NCBI GenBank assembly: GCA_947586855.1
Contig: CANPXV010000006.1
Location: 1 to 64,000 of the forward strand
DNA: 64,000 bases
Source: an uncultured Clostridia bacterium
GTDB taxonomy: Bacteria; Bacillota; Clostridia; Christensenellales; CAG-314
Direction of reading: 5' to 3'
Positions 20,058 to 30,744 of the stretch are shown here, piece by piece (position 1 is the first letter of the stretch; each line of letters opens with the position of its first letter). The notes beneath the pieces are model-generated. The model worked only from the letters and a program-made list of their open reading frames with translations. It did not search any database and was not told the origin of the DNA. The position numbers and the translations under genes are program-made.

Positions 20058-22601
20058 ATGACTAAGATAAAAAAGATATTTGTTGTGCTGTTGACAGTGG
20101 CAATGCTGTGCATGTCGCTTGGCACAGTGGCAGCGTGCAAAGAATCCGATTGGGATAACGAAAGCACTCGTCTGGTTATGTCCATCGGCGAGTTGGACGG
20201 CGTTTTCAACCCGTTTTTCAGTTCGTCCGCAACGGACGGCTCCATTGTCAGCATGACGCAGGTGGGCATGCTTTCCTCCGATAAGGAAGGCAACGTCGCC
20301 TTTGGCGAGGACGAACCCTGCGTGGTGTTGGACTACGAGGAAAGCACCAACAAACCCTCCGACGACAAGGAAACCTGGCGTACCACCTACAAGTTCGTGC
20401 TCAAAAACAATCTCAAATTCAGCAACGGCTCTCCCCTCACCATGAAGGACGTGCTGTTCAACCTGTATGTGTATCTGGATCCCGCCTATACGGGCAGCTC
20501 CACCGTGTACTCTACGGATATTGTCGGTCTTGCCGAGTATCGCACGCAGCAGGCGGACGAAAGCGCACAAGAGGGCTTCAACGTGCAATTCAGCAACGAG
20601 GCGACGGAGCGTATTTATCGGCTGTACAACGAGATCCAAAAGCTCTATGACCAAAAAGTGCTGACGGGCGTTGTCACAGATGCGCAAATGACAAAAGCAC
20701 TGACAGACTCTGTGGACTACTACAAAACGTTGGGCAACGACTACTCCGACTTCTTTACCTTGGTAGATGACTACAACAGGGCCAAGGTGCTGTTCAGGGA
20801 AGAATTGGAAAGCGACTACAACAATGCCGGCGCTCCCGAAGATATCACCTTCGACAACGGCCGTATCAAGCTGACCACCGCAACCGAGGCTTTCTTCTAC
20901 AACGAGGGCTATATCACTTGGAACGACAAAGATAAAAAGCTGGAATACAGCATTTCGGAAGATCTGGCTAAAAATTCCAGCAAGGAAGAAGCTATCAACC
21001 TTATCTACGGTCAATATTTCGAAACCCAGACGGAAAGCAACAATGCAGGCATAGTTGTCACCGCCTGGAACACCTCTACCAAGTTGCAGGAGGAATTTAC
21101 CGCCAAGGCCATGAAGGACTACTTCGATGAGCAGGGCGTAACCTACAAAAACGTCAGCGGTATCACCTTCCCCAACAGGACAGAAGGTTCCAGCGTGACG
21201 GTGCATGGCAAAACCTACGGCAAGCCCACCTACGACAGCGAGGGCAACGTCATCGACGGCAACGAAGTGTTGCAGATAGAGATCAAGGGCGTCGACCCCA
21301 AAGCTATCTGGAACTTTGCCTTTACGGTGGCACCCATGTACTACTATTCCAGCCCGGAGCAAATTTCCGCCTTCAACTATACCGACCACTTCGGTGTGGA
21401 CTACGGCAACATCGACTTCATGAACAACTACGTCAAGGCCTCTTCGAAAATCGGTCTGCCCGTGGGCGCAGGCCCCTACAAGGCCACGACCGCACAGGGC
21501 GACAGCGCCAATGTCACACCCGATACGTTCAGGGCCAACAACGTCATCCACTACGAGCGCAACGAGTACTTTATGCTTGGCTCTGCCAAGATCAAGTACG
21601 TCAACTACCAAGTGGTGGACGCCAAGATGATGCTTACCAGCTTGAAGAACGGCGACGTCCACTTTGTGGAGCCCAACTGCAAGCAGGAGAGTATTGACGA
21701 AGTAGAGGGCATGGGCGAAGGCTACGCCTACAAGACGGTCATGACCAACGGCTACGGCTACATCGGTATCAATGCTGAAAAGGTGCCCAGCCACCAGATC
21801 CGTCAGGCCATCATGCACGCCATCAACACGCAGGATTGCCTCGACTACTACGGCAACTACGCCTACCGTATCAACCGCTCCATGACCCGCGCCAGCTGGG
21901 CCTATCCCGAAGAAACCGACGATGAAGGTCAGTACTACGAGTTTGACCCCGACGGCACCAAGTATATCGATGATCTGGTGAGCGATGCAGGCTATGTTCC
22001 TTCGGGCAGCGGTGCCTACACCAACCTCGCCACGGGCGACAAGTTGGAGTACACCTTTACCATAGCAGGCGACAGTGAGGACCACCCCGCCTTCAACGCA
22101 ATGTTTCATGCGGCCGAGATTCTCAACGAGCACGGCTTCAAAGTGACCGTCAAAAAGGACATCAACGCCCTCAAAAAGCTCAACACCGGCGATCTCACCG
22201 TTTGGGCGGCAGCTTGGGGCAGCGGTGTGGACCCCGACATGTATCAGGTGTATCACATCGACTCGCAAGCGGGCGCAACGGCCAACTGGGGCTACCGTGC
22301 GATTCGTCTTAACGCAGGCGGCACCTACAACTACGAAAAAGATCTTGTGGAAAGATTGTCCCAACAGATAGACGCCGCCCGCGAAACTCTCGATCAGGAC
22401 GAGCGCAAAGAAATCTACGCAGAGTGCCTTGATTTGGTGATGGAGTTGGCTGTGGAGCTGCCCACCTATCAACGTAGCGACATGTTTGCCTACAACACCA
22501 ACGTTATCGACGAAAGCAGCCTCACCCCCGAGAACGAGCTTACTCCCTTCAACGGGCTGCTCAACAGACTGTGGGAGGTCAGCTTTGTGGGCAACGACTA
22601 A
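20058..22601 (+). CDS. oppA: Oligopeptide ABC transporter substrate-binding lipoprotein (SBP_bac_5, expanded)
   Basis: 847 aa; lipobox LGTVAACKE; TYKFVLKNNLKFSNGSPLTMKDVLFNLYVYLD and C-terminal SBP_5 motifs; next to oppBCDF. Confidence 0.85.
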   Translation: MTKIKKIFVVLLTVAMLCMSLGTVAACKESDWDNESTRLVMSIGELDGVFNPFFSSSATDGSIVSMTQVGMLSSDKEGNVAFGEDEPCVVLDYEESTNKPSDDKETWRTTYKFVLKNNLKFSNGSPLTMKDVLFNLYVYLDPAYTGSSTVYSTDIVGLAEYRTQQADESAQEGFNVQFSNEATERIYRLYNEIQKLYDQKVLTGVVTDAQMTKALTDSVDYYKTLGNDYSDFFTLVDDYNRAKVLFREELESDYNNAGAPEDITFDNGRIKLTTATEAFFYNEGYITWNDKDKKLEYSISEDLAKNSSKEEAINLIYGQYFETQTESNNAGIVVTAWNTSTKLQEEFTAKAMKDYFDEQGVTYKNVSGITFPNRTEGSSVTVHGKTYGKPTYDSEGNVIDGNEVLQIEIKGVDPKAIWNFAFTVAPMYYYSSPEQISAFNYTDHFGVDYGNIDFMNNYVKASSKIGLPVGAGPYKATTAQGDSANVTPDTFRANNVIHYERNEYFMLGSAKIKYVNYQVVDAKMMLTSLKNGDVHFVEPNCKQESIDEVEGMGEGYAYKTVMTNGYGYIGINAEKVPSHQIRQAIMHAINTQDCLDYYGNYAYRINRSMTRASWAYPEETDDEGQYYEFDPDGTKYIDDLVSDAGYVPSGSGAYTNLATGDKLEYTFTIAGDSEDHPAFNAMFHAAEILNEHGFKVTVKKDINALKKLNTGDLTVWAAAWGSGVDPDMYQVYHIDSQAGATANWGYRAIRLNAGGTYNYEKDLVERLSQQIDAARETLDQDERKEIYAECLDLVMELAVELPTYQRSDMFAYNTNVIDESSLTPENELTPFNGLLNRLWEVSFVGND

Positions 22602-22668
22602 CAAACCCCCTGCTGATGTGCGGCCATGCCGCAAGTAACTACAACCGACAATCAAGTAAAGGAACAAG

Positions 22669-24339
22669 ATGGTAAAATATATTATAAAAAGAATATTGCT
22701 ATCCATCGTCATTCTGTTGGGTGTGTCTTTGATAATCTACACCTTGGTGCGCTTGATGCCTGCCGACTACATGGAAACCAAGTACGCCGAGCAGCTGAAA
22801 GCGGGCACCATCACCCAAGAGCAAGTGGACCAATTCAAGAAGGACGCCGGGCTGTATATGCCCGACGGCATTCTTACGCTCACTTTGGACGAACCCGAGG
22901 ATAGCGATCTGGATGGGTTGGTGTTTACCAAAAACGTCAAGTCCGTCAACTACGAACGTGTCGTCGACAAAAAGATGGCCGCTCACGAGCTGTACATAGG
23001 CAACTTTTACAGCGAGGACGAGGGCTGGCAGCTGACCTTGAAGGAAAATGGTCAGCAGTCCACCGGCAGCTACACAATCTATCAGCGCAACTCCAAGCAG
23101 ACCGAGACGCTGACCGACAGCTACACCGTGACGGTGACTAACGGACGGCTTGCGCTCAACTTCAAGGGCCTCGGCGGCGAATTGACTTACACAGTGGAGG
23201 ACGGGCAAAGCAGGCTCAACTTTACTGTCAGCGGCGGAGACTACAACGACCAGCTGTTTTTGCTGGACGTAAGTGAGGCCAACTATCAAAATGCGCTGAA
23301 AGGCGACTACGACTGCGAACGCTTGGTGCAGGGCACCTGGCAAACGCACGACGGCACCTTGCAACTGCGTCTGGATGACGGCGAGTACACCGTGGTAGAG
23401 ATGGCCGGCCGCAACAAAATCTTTGCAAGCGGCACCTACACCGTGGACGACCTCGACGAAAACAACAACGGTGTGTACGAGCTGGGCCTTGACGAAATCG
23501 GCACCAAACCGATAGAGTATCGCAACGCCTCCTTTGGCGAAAAAACCGGCGCAGTGCTGGGCGGCTACTTCAATTGGTTGTGGAACATGATGCAGGGCAA
23601 CTTCGGGCGGTCTTTCACCCACGAAAAACCCGTCACCGAAGTGATTGCCGACCACATGTGGATATCCTTTATCATATCTTTTATCGCACTGATATTCGAG
23701 TTTGTCATCTCGATACCCCTTGGTATCACCAGCGCCACCCATCAGTACAGCGCACGGGACTACTTTGTGACGGTGGTCACAATGATAGGTATATCCTTCC
23801 CCAGCTTCTTCTTTGCGGCGCTGCTCATCAAGCTGTTCAGCAGTACCTTGGGGTGGTTCCCCACGATGGGCCTTGTCAGCGGCGGCAGCAGTGCGACGGG
23901 CTTTGTGCGCTTTGCCGATATGGCCTGGCACCTTACGCTGCCCATGGTGGTGATGGTGGTGCTCAGCATCGGCAGCCTGATGCGCTACACCCGCACCAAC
24001 ATGCTGGAAGTGCTCAGCAGCGACTACATACGTACCGCCCGTGCCAAGGGTCTTTCGGAAAAACGAGTGGTGTACGTGCACGCCTTCCGTAACACGCTGA
24101 TACCCCTCATGACAATGATGGCGGGCATATTGCCCAGCTTGTTTGGCGGCGCAATGATCACCGAAGAAGTGTTTGCCATCGACGGAATAGGCCGCATAGC
24201 CTACAAGTCTCTCACGCAGGGCGACCTGCCGCTGATAATGGGCTACAACATGTTCCTGGCCGTGCTGACGGTCATCGGCACGTTGCTGTCCGACATCATG
24301 TATGCGGTGGTCGATCCGCGCGTCAAACTTACCAAATAG
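22669..24339 (+). CDS. oppB: Oligopeptide ABC transporter permease OppB-like, with ~220-aa extracytoplasmic insertion
   Basis: N-terminal MVKYIIKRILLSIVILLGVSLIIYTLVRLMPAD; C-terminal EAA region YIRTARAKGLSEKRVVYVHAFRNTLIPLMTMM. Confidence 0.9.
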   Translation: MVKYIIKRILLSIVILLGVSLIIYTLVRLMPADYMETKYAEQLKAGTITQEQVDQFKKDAGLYMPDGILTLTLDEPEDSDLDGLVFTKNVKSVNYERVVDKKMAAHELYIGNFYSEDEGWQLTLKENGQQSTGSYTIYQRNSKQTETLTDSYTVTVTNGRLALNFKGLGGELTYTVEDGQSRLNFTVSGGDYNDQLFLLDVSEANYQNALKGDYDCERLVQGTWQTHDGTLQLRLDDGEYTVVEMAGRNKIFASGTYTVDDLDENNNGVYELGLDEIGTKPIEYRNASFGEKTGAVLGGYFNWLWNMMQGNFGRSFTHEKPVTEVIADHMWISFIISFIALIFEFVISIPLGITSATHQYSARDYFVTVVTMIGISFPSFFFAALLIKLFSSTLGWFPTMGLVSGGSSATGFVRFADMAWHLTLPMVVMVVLSIGSLMRYTRTNMLEVLSSDYIRTARAKGLSEKRVVYVHAFRNTLIPLMTMMAGILPSLFGGAMITEEVFAIDGIGRIAYKSLTQGDLPLIMGYNMFLAVLTVIGTLLSDIMYAVVDPRVKLTK

Positions 24340-24348
24340 GAGGAAATC

Positions 24349-25455
24349 ATGGACGACAACAACAAATACCAAGTTTCCTCCCTGCAAGAAGAGGAATCGC
24401 AATCCACCCCCGCCACCGCACAGCAAACGCTGGTGCAGCTTAGCGACGAGGACGTGGAGCAAAAGATCTACTACAAGGAGCTCACTCCCACCCGCATGGT
24501 GCTGAGGCGCTTTTTCCGCTCGCAGCTGTCCGTTGTGGGCCTGATAATGATATTGGCGCTGTTTGTGTTTGCCTTTTTGGGTCCGCCGATATTCAAGCTG
24601 TTCAAGTACGATTGGGGCGAAACGGACGTGGACCGCACCCCCGTGCAAAAAATGTCCGGCACCTGGCTGGAAACGGAAGTAAACGGCGAAACGGTGCGTG
24701 TGTACCAATACAAATACTACACGGTCAACACCAACAGTCTCGCCTCCCCCTCCAAGGATCATTGGCTGGGCACCGACGAAAGAGGCATGGACGTGTTTGC
24801 CCGTCTGATGTACGGCGGACGAGTGTCCCTTACGCTGGGCTTTGTGGTGGTCATTCTCGAAACGCTGCTGGGCGTGATCATCGGCGGCATATCGGGCTAC
24901 TTTGGCGGTTGGGTGGACCAGGTGCTGATGCGTATCGTGGATATACTCAACTGTATCCCCACATTGCCGTTGCTGCTTATCGCTTCGGTGGTTATCGACA
25001 GCTGGGGCGTACCGGGGCAAGCCCGTATCTACTACCTGATGGTCATTTTGACGATTTTCGGTTGGAGCGGCACCGCCCGTATGGTTCGCGGCCAGATACT
25101 GTATCTGAGAGAGCAGGAATACATCGTTGCATGCGAGGTGATGGGCATACCCACTTGGAGGCGCATATTTATGCACCTGATACCCAACATCATGCCGCAG
25201 CTGATTGTATCCATGACGCTGGGTCTGGGCGGTATCATCCTGTACGAGGCAACCCTGTCCTATCTGGGCTTGGGCATACCCATCCCCTATGCGGCCTGGG
25301 GCACAATGATAAGCTCCTCTACCGACCCCATCACCATGTCCTACTATCCCAACTTGTGGATCCCCGCAGGTTTGCTGATAGTTATCGCCGTGCTGGGCTT
25401 CAACTTTGTGGGCGACGGACTTCGCGACGCCATGGACCCCAAGGCGAGAAAATAA
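24349..25455 (+). CDS. oppC: Oligopeptide ABC transporter permease OppC-like
   Basis: HWLGTDERGMDVFARLMYGGRVSLTLGFVVV; YIVACEVMGIPTWRRIFMHLIPNIMPQLIV. Confidence 0.92.
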   Translation: MDDNNKYQVSSLQEEESQSTPATAQQTLVQLSDEDVEQKIYYKELTPTRMVLRRFFRSQLSVVGLIMILALFVFAFLGPPIFKLFKYDWGETDVDRTPVQKMSGTWLETEVNGETVRVYQYKYYTVNTNSLASPSKDHWLGTDERGMDVFARLMYGGRVSLTLGFVVVILETLLGVIIGGISGYFGGWVDQVLMRIVDILNCIPTLPLLLIASVVIDSWGVPGQARIYYLMVILTIFGWSGTARMVRGQILYLREQEYIVACEVMGIPTWRRIFMHLIPNIMPQLIVSMTLGLGGIILYEATLSYLGLGIPIPYAAWGTMISSSTDPITMSYYPNLWIPAGLLIVIAVLGFNFVGDGLRDAMDPKARK

Positions 25456-25504
25456 TCTACATTTGCAGCTTTGCGCATAACTTGTGCAACAAAAAGGTAT
25501 CGCA

Positions 25505-26824
25505 GTGAAAACTAACAAAGAAAAAAATCCCAATATACTCAGTCTCAAAGAGAGCCGTGCCATATTGCGCAGCAATCTTGCCGAAATGAAGAAGTTCGAA
25601 AAGATCAAGCGCAAAAAGGTCACTCCCGACTACTTTACCACGCAGCTCAACGACGACAACAACATCCTCGAAGTGGAAAATCTTCACACCTACTTCTACA
25701 CCGACAGCGGCGTATCCAAGGCCGTCAACGGCATAACCTTTTCGGTGCCGAAGGACTCCATTGTGGGTCTGGTGGGAGAGTCGGGCTGCGGCAAAAGCGT
25801 CACCAGCCTGTCCATCATGCAGTTGGTGCAGGCGCCGCAGGGCCAAGTGACGGAGGGTTCGATACGTTTTGCCACGTCCGACTTTGTGTTGGACGACAAG
25901 GGCAAGCGCATACCCATCTACGTCACGGACGAGCAAGGCAACGTGGTGTACACCGACAAGCTGGACAAAAAGGGCAACCCCGTCAAGGACAAACAGGGCA
26001 ACACGGTGCAAGTGCCGTTGCAGGCCCGCTCGGAGGACGGTATCCCCCTGTATGAGATGAAGGAAGTCACCTACGACATCGCCAAGATGCCCACGGCCGA
26101 CATGTACCGCATCAGGGGCAAGGATATCTCCATGATATTTCAGGAGCCGATGACCAGCCTCAACCCCGTGTTTACCGTGGGGTATCAGATAGAGGAGGCG
26201 GTGTACCTCATCAACCCGCTTGCCACCAAAAAGGAGGCGCACGAAAAAGCCATCGAGATGCTGGCAAGGGTGGGCATACCCATGCCGGAGACCATCGTCA
26301 ACTACTATCCGCACCAACTTTCGGGCGGCATGCGGCAGCGTGTCATGATAGCCATTGCGCTTGTGGGCAACCCCAAGCTTATCATAGCGGACGAACCCAC
26401 AACGGCGTTGGACGTGACCATTCAGAGCCAGATATTGCACCTCATCAGGGAAGTACAACGTCAGTGCCATGCGTCGGTGGTGCTCATCACGCACGATTTG
26501 GGCGTGGTGGCGGAAACTTGCGACTATGTTGTGGTGATGTACGCAGGCAAAATTGTGGAAAAGGGCACCGTCTACGAGATTTTCGACAATCCCCTGCATC
26601 CCTACACCAAGGGCATACAAAAGGCCAAGCCTACCTTCGATACGGGCGTGGACGCCGAGCTGTACAGCATACCCGGTGTGGTGCCCAACCCCATCAATAT
26701 CCCCAACGAGTGCCTGTTCAAGGATAGGTGCGGCGAGCGCTGCTCCTGCTGCGAGGGCGAGTATCCGGAGGAGATCCATGTTTCGCCCACGCACAGCGTG
26801 TTCTGCCACAAATACAAAAAATAA
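25505..26824 (+). CDS. oppD: Oligopeptide ABC transporter ATPase OppD-like, with ~65-aa insertion before the Q-loop
   Basis: Walker [40 protein letters not shown] track starts at GTG 25484; AAAGGT spacing favours GTG 25505. Confidence 0.9.
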   Translation: MKTNKEKNPNILSLKESRAILRSNLAEMKKFEKIKRKKVTPDYFTTQLNDDNNILEVENLHTYFYTDSGVSKAVNGITFSVPKDSIVGLVGESGCGKSVTSLSIMQLVQAPQGQVTEGSIRFATSDFVLDDKGKRIPIYVTDEQGNVVYTDKLDKKGNPVKDKQGNTVQVPLQARSEDGIPLYEMKEVTYDIAKMPTADMYRIRGKDISMIFQEPMTSLNPVFTVGYQIEEAVYLINPLATKKEAHEKAIEMLARVGIPMPETIVNYYPHQLSGGMRQRVMIAIALVGNPKLIIADEPTTALDVTIQSQILHLIREVQRQCHASVVLITHDLGVVAETCDYVVVMYAGKIVEKGTVYEIFDNPLHPYTKGIQKAKPTFDTGVDAELYSIPGVVPNPINIPNECLFKDRCGERCSCCEGEYPEEIHVSPTHSVFCHKYKK

Positions 26825-26842
26825 CTCACAACGAGAACTACA

Positions 26843-27928
26843 ATGAACGAAGAAATTTTGAACAGTCAAACGGAACAAACCCCCGAACAAACCGCCCCGA
26901 TCTACGAGGATGACGGCAAGGACTACATTTTGCGAGTGCGCAATCTCAAACAGTACTTTCCTGTCAGCAAATCCATGTTCGGCAAAGTGCAGGCCTATCT
27001 GCGTGCGGTGGACGGCGTAAGTTTCGATTTGGAGCGAGGCAAAACAATAGGCATCGTGGGTGAGTCGGGCTGCGGCAAAACCACCCTTGGGCGCACAATT
27101 TTGCGGTTATACGACATCACCGAGGGCTCCGCTCGCTACACCGACAACAACGGCAACAGCTACGAGCTGGCCGAGTTGAAGCGCAAGCAATTGCAACCGC
27201 TGCGCACCCAATTGCAGTTGGTGTTTCAGGACCCATATTCGTCGTTGCCGCCCCGCATGACGGTGGGCGCTATCATCGGTGAGGCCGTCAAGGTGCACCA
27301 TATTGTGCCCAAAACGGAAGTGCACGACTACGTTTTGGAAGTGATGCGTCGCTGCGGATTGCAACCTCACTACTACGACAGATATCCGCACGAGTTCAGC
27401 GGCGGTCAGCGTCAGCGTATCTGCATTGCCCGCGCATTGGCGGTAAAACCCAGCCTTGTCATTTGCGACGAGCCTGTTTCCGCCTTGGATGTGTCCATTC
27501 AGGCGCAGGTCATCAACCTGCTGAAAAAGTTGCAGAGAGAAATGGGCATTTCCTACATGTTCATTTCGCACGATCTGTCCGTTGTCAAATACATCAGCGA
27601 CAGCATTGCCGTGATGTATCTGGGCAACATTGTGGAGATGGGCAGCACCGCCGACATCTGTACAAATGCCTCTCACCCCTACACTCAAGCGCTGTTTTCC
27701 GCAGTGCCCGTGCCCAATCCTCACCGCAAGGCCAAGCCGGAGGAGTTGGAGGGCGAGCTGCCCTCTCCTGCCAATCCGCCGCAAGGGTGCAAATTCCACA
27801 CCCGTTGCAAGCATTGCATGGAGTGTTGCAGTCAGACCGCTCCCGAAATGAGAGAAATCTCCCCCGGACACTTTGTCGCCTGCCACCTGTTTGACGACCC
27901 ATCTCGGCAAAATGAGCAAGAAAGCTAA
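26843..27928 (+). CDS. oppF: Oligopeptide ABC transporter ATPase OppF-like
   Basis: [57 protein letters not shown]. Confidence 0.93.
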   Translation: MNEEILNSQTEQTPEQTAPIYEDDGKDYILRVRNLKQYFPVSKSMFGKVQAYLRAVDGVSFDLERGKTIGIVGESGCGKTTLGRTILRLYDITEGSARYTDNNGNSYELAELKRKQLQPLRTQLQLVFQDPYSSLPPRMTVGAIIGEAVKVHHIVPKTEVHDYVLEVMRRCGLQPHYYDRYPHEFSGGQRQRICIARALAVKPSLVICDEPVSALDVSIQAQVINLLKKLQREMGISYMFISHDLSVVKYISDSIAVMYLGNIVEMGSTADICTNASHPYTQALFSAVPVPNPHRKAKPEELEGELPSPANPPQGCKFHTRCKHCMECCSQTAPEMREISPGHFVACHLFDDPSRQNEQES

Positions 27929-28169
27929 GCAAAAAACCGTCTACAAGCAGGACGACGGCCGCACAATCTACTCTATGGCGGGCTTGGAGGGCAAAACTCC
28001 CGAAGAGCTCGAAGAGCGAGACAGGCAACGCCGCAACGCCGTCAAAGTGACCCGAAAGGAGCGCCGCGCCATGATTGCCGCCGCCTTTCAGGTGTACGGC
28101 CCAATTTTGCTCATCATTCTGGTGGCGTTTGGGCTGGCGGCGGTGATAGTTTATCTGCTTATGCGGTAA
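27912..28169 (+). CDS. Small single-TM protein with basic N-terminus
   Basis: Start ATG 27912 overlaps the oppF end; [21 protein letters not shown]...VYGPILLIILVAFGLAAVIVYLLMR. Confidence 0.65.
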   Translation: MSKKAKQKTVYKQDDGRTIYSMAGLEGKTPEELEERDRQRRNAVKVTRKERRAMIAAAFQVYGPILLIILVAFGLAAVIVYLLMR

Positions 28170-28199
28170 ATAATTTTTACGAGATAAATTTTTTGCAAG

Positions 28200-28225
28200 A
28201 GAACTCACGATTTGAGTTCTTTTTG
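28200..28225 (+). terminator. Terminator of the subtilase-opp operon
   Basis: AGAACTCA-CGATT-TGAGTTCT followed by TTTTT. Confidence 0.9.
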
Positions 28226-28250
28226 TTATGTTTGAGTGCCGTTTTGTGCA

Positions 28251-28278
28251 TTGACAAACGTCGTAGCTTGACTATAAT
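28251..28278 (+). promoter_or_regulatory. SigA-type promoter of the GH4 gene
   Basis: TTGACA - 16 nt - TATAAT. Confidence 0.75.
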
Positions 28279-28334
28279 ATAAAATAATGAAATTTTGCGC
28301 AAAATCACAAAATTTTGCGTTTGGGAGGGTGGCT

Positions 28335-29735
28335 ATGATAAAAATTGCCTATATCGGCGGCGGCTCCAAACAGTGGGCCAGAGTGTTTATGAACGACCTC
28401 GCCTTGGACGAGGGCGATCTGTGCGGCGAAATTGCCCTGTACGACATCGACCGAGAGGCGGCCGAGCGCAACCGTCGTATAGGTATGCGTATCGGCAACT
28501 GCCCTGAGGCTCGCCACAAGTGGAGCTACACAGTCAGCGGCACCCTCGACGAGGCGCTTGCGGGCGCAACCTTTGTGGTGCTGTCCATCTTGCCGGGCAC
28601 CTTCGACGAGATGGAGGTGGACGTCCACGCCCCCGAAAAATACGGCGTCTACCAATCGGTGGGGGACACCGTCGGCCCCGGCGGCGTGCTGCGTGCCATG
28701 CGTACCGTGCCGCTGTACGAGGGTTTTGCCCGTGCGATCAAGCGTTGCTGCCCCAAAGCGTGGGTTATCAATTTTACCAACCCCATGTCCATTTGCGTCA
28801 AGACGCTGTACGACGTTTTCCCCGAGATCAAGGCGTTTGGCTGCTGTCACGAAGTGTTTCATGCGCAAAACTTTTTGTGTGCGGTGCTGCACGAGCAGCT
28901 TGGTGTGCCACGCCCCGACCGTCACGAGCTGTACACCGACGCTTGCGGCGTCAATCACTTTACCTGGATAACCGAGGCCAAGTGGCGCAACGTGGATGTG
29001 CTGTCGCTGTTGCCCGACTTTTTGCAAAAGTACTATCGCAGCGGATACTATTCGGGCAGCCTCACCGCCGAGCAGGCCCGCACCGACCCATTTTGCTACA
29101 ACAACAGGGTCAAGATGGACCTCTATCGCCGATTTGGCGTGTTGGGCGCAGCGGGCGACAGGCATCTGGCGGAGTTTGTCAGCAACAAATGGTACATGAG
29201 CGACCCTCGTCAGGTAGAGGAGTGGGGCTTTCACCTTACGCCTGTCAGTTATCGCAAGGCTCGCCAGCAGGAGCGTATCGAGGAGAGCATTCGTCTGGCC
29301 GACGGCACGCAGGCAGTGCAGCCGCACCGCTCGGACGAGGAGGCGGTGCGCCTGATGAAGGCGTTGCTGGGCTGCGGCACGGTGGTGTCCAACGTCAACA
29401 TCGTCAACGTGGGACAGATGCCGCAAATGCCGCTTGGCGCCGTGGTGGAGACCAACTGCGTGTTCGACAGCGACAGCGTGCGCCCCGTAACCGCCAAACA
29501 GCTGCCCTCCGACGTGTGCAATCTGGTGTATCGCAACTGCGTCAACATCGAGACGTGCTACTACGGTATCAAGCAGCGCAACCTGCAAATGATTTTTGAA
29601 AGTTTTGTCAATCAGCCGCTGTGCTCCTCGTTGGATATGGCGCAGGCCCGCAGCCTGTTTGAGGAAATGCTGGTGGGCACCCGCAAATATCTGGACGAGT
29701 TCTACGATTTGCAGGCCTTTTTAGACAACAAATAG
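28335..29735 (+). CDS. GH4 family NAD-dependent glycosidase, predicted alpha-galacturonidase (LplD-like)
   Basis: IAYIGGGSKQWARVFMNDLAL Rossmann start, VINFTNPMSICVKTL, CCHEVFHAQNF (CHEV), ACGVNHFTWI; ATG 28335 preceded by GGGAGGG; ORF extension to 28287 rejected. Confidence 0.85.
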   Translation: MIKIAYIGGGSKQWARVFMNDLALDEGDLCGEIALYDIDREAAERNRRIGMRIGNCPEARHKWSYTVSGTLDEALAGATFVVLSILPGTFDEMEVDVHAPEKYGVYQSVGDTVGPGGVLRAMRTVPLYEGFARAIKRCCPKAWVINFTNPMSICVKTLYDVFPEIKAFGCCHEVFHAQNFLCAVLHEQLGVPRPDRHELYTDACGVNHFTWITEAKWRNVDVLSLLPDFLQKYYRSGYYSGSLTAEQARTDPFCYNNRVKMDLYRRFGVLGAAGDRHLAEFVSNKWYMSDPRQVEEWGFHLTPVSYRKARQQERIEESIRLADGTQAVQPHRSDEEAVRLMKALLGCGTVVSNVNIVNVGQMPQMPLGAVVETNCVFDSDSVRPVTAKQLPSDVCNLVYRNCVNIETCYYGIKQRNLQMIFESFVNQPLCSSLDMAQARSLFEEMLVGTRKYLDEFYDLQAFLDNK

Positions 29736-29736
29736 T

Positions 29737-30744
29737 ATGGAAGTATTGGTGTTTTCGCTCAATGCGGTGTTGCCGTTGGTGCTGTTGGTGGCGTTGGGCT
29801 ATCTGTTGCAGCGCACAAAAATCTTTTCCGACGATTTTTGGCAGACGTGCAACAAATTGGTGTTCAGGCTGTTTTTGCCCGTGATGTTGTTCTACAACGT
29901 CTACAATATCGCCGATTTTGCCGACATAAATTGGTGGTTTGTGCTGTACGGCTCGGCCTTCATCGTAGTGGTGTTTGGGCTGAGTATGCTGCTTGTGCCC
30001 CTGTTCGTCAGGGACAACGCCCAACGTGGCGTGATAGTGCAGGCCATATCCCGCAGCAACTATGCCATCATCGGCATACCTCTTGCTTCCAGCCTGTACG
30101 GTGCAAGCGGTGCAGCGGCGGCCAGCGTGATGTCGGCGTTCAGTATACCGCTGTTCAATGCCCTGTCCGTGATGGTGCTTGCCGCCTTCAATCGAGAAAG
30201 CGGCGCCAAGGTCAATTGGAAAAAGATGCTGTTGGATATCGTCACCAATCCGCTGATAATAGCGGTGGCGGCGGGCTTGTGCGTGCTGGGCGTCAGGGCG
30301 CTGTTTGTCAGGTGGGATTGGAGCTTCCGCCTGAGCGGCTTTGTGATAGGCAACACCAATGTGGACTTTTTGTACAAAACGTTGGAACTTCTTTCGCAGG
30401 TGGCCACTCCCCTTGCGCTCATAGTGCTGGGCGGACGTTTCTGTTTTTCCGCAAGCAAGCGCTTGTGGAAGCCCATCGCCGCCGTGTGTGTTGTGCGCAT
30501 GCTGGTGCTGCCCGCCGCGGCATTGGCGTTGGCGTATCTCATTGTGCCCTCCCTCGGCGGAGAACACTTTGCCAGCTACATTGCGCTGTTTGCCACCCCA
30601 GTTGCAGTATCCAGCGCCGTGATGGCCAAGGAAATGGGCGGCGACGACGAGCTTGCGGGGCAGTTGGTGGTGTGGACCACGCTGGCCTCGGGCGTCACGC
30701 TGTTTGCCGTGATTGCCGTTTGCCGAGCCTTGGGGCTGCTGTGA
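29737..30744 (+). CDS. AEC (auxin efflux carrier) family transporter
   Basis: 335 aa, ~10 TM; VFSLNAVLPLVLLVALGYLLQRTKIFSDDFWQTCNKLVFRLFLPVMLFYN, NYAIIGIPLASSLYG. Confidence 0.85.
   Translation: MEVLVFSLNAVLPLVLLVALGYLLQRTKIFSDDFWQTCNKLVFRLFLPVMLFYNVYNIADFADINWWFVLYGSAFIVVVFGLSMLLVPLFVRDNAQRGVIVQAISRSNYAIIGIPLASSLYGASGAAAASVMSAFSIPLFNALSVMVLAAFNRESGAKVNWKKMLLDIVTNPLIIAVAAGLCVLGVRALFVRWDWSFRLSGFVIGNTNVDFLYKTLELLSQVATPLALIVLGGRFCFSASKRLWKPIAAVCVVRMLVLPAAALALAYLIVPSLGGEHFASYIALFATPVAVSSAVMAKEMGGDDELAGQLVVWTTLASGVTLFAVIAVCRALGLL

Noticed and set aside
20043-22712. 889-aa antisense ORF opposite oppA, and the 791-aa antisense ORF at 46279-48654
   Set aside because: Shadow ORFs over genes with lipoboxes and binding-protein features; no supporting motif or RBS.
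22699-25623. 974-aa antisense ORF across oppB/oppC
   Set aside because: Codon-aligned with oppB; sense genes have unmistakable permease motifs.
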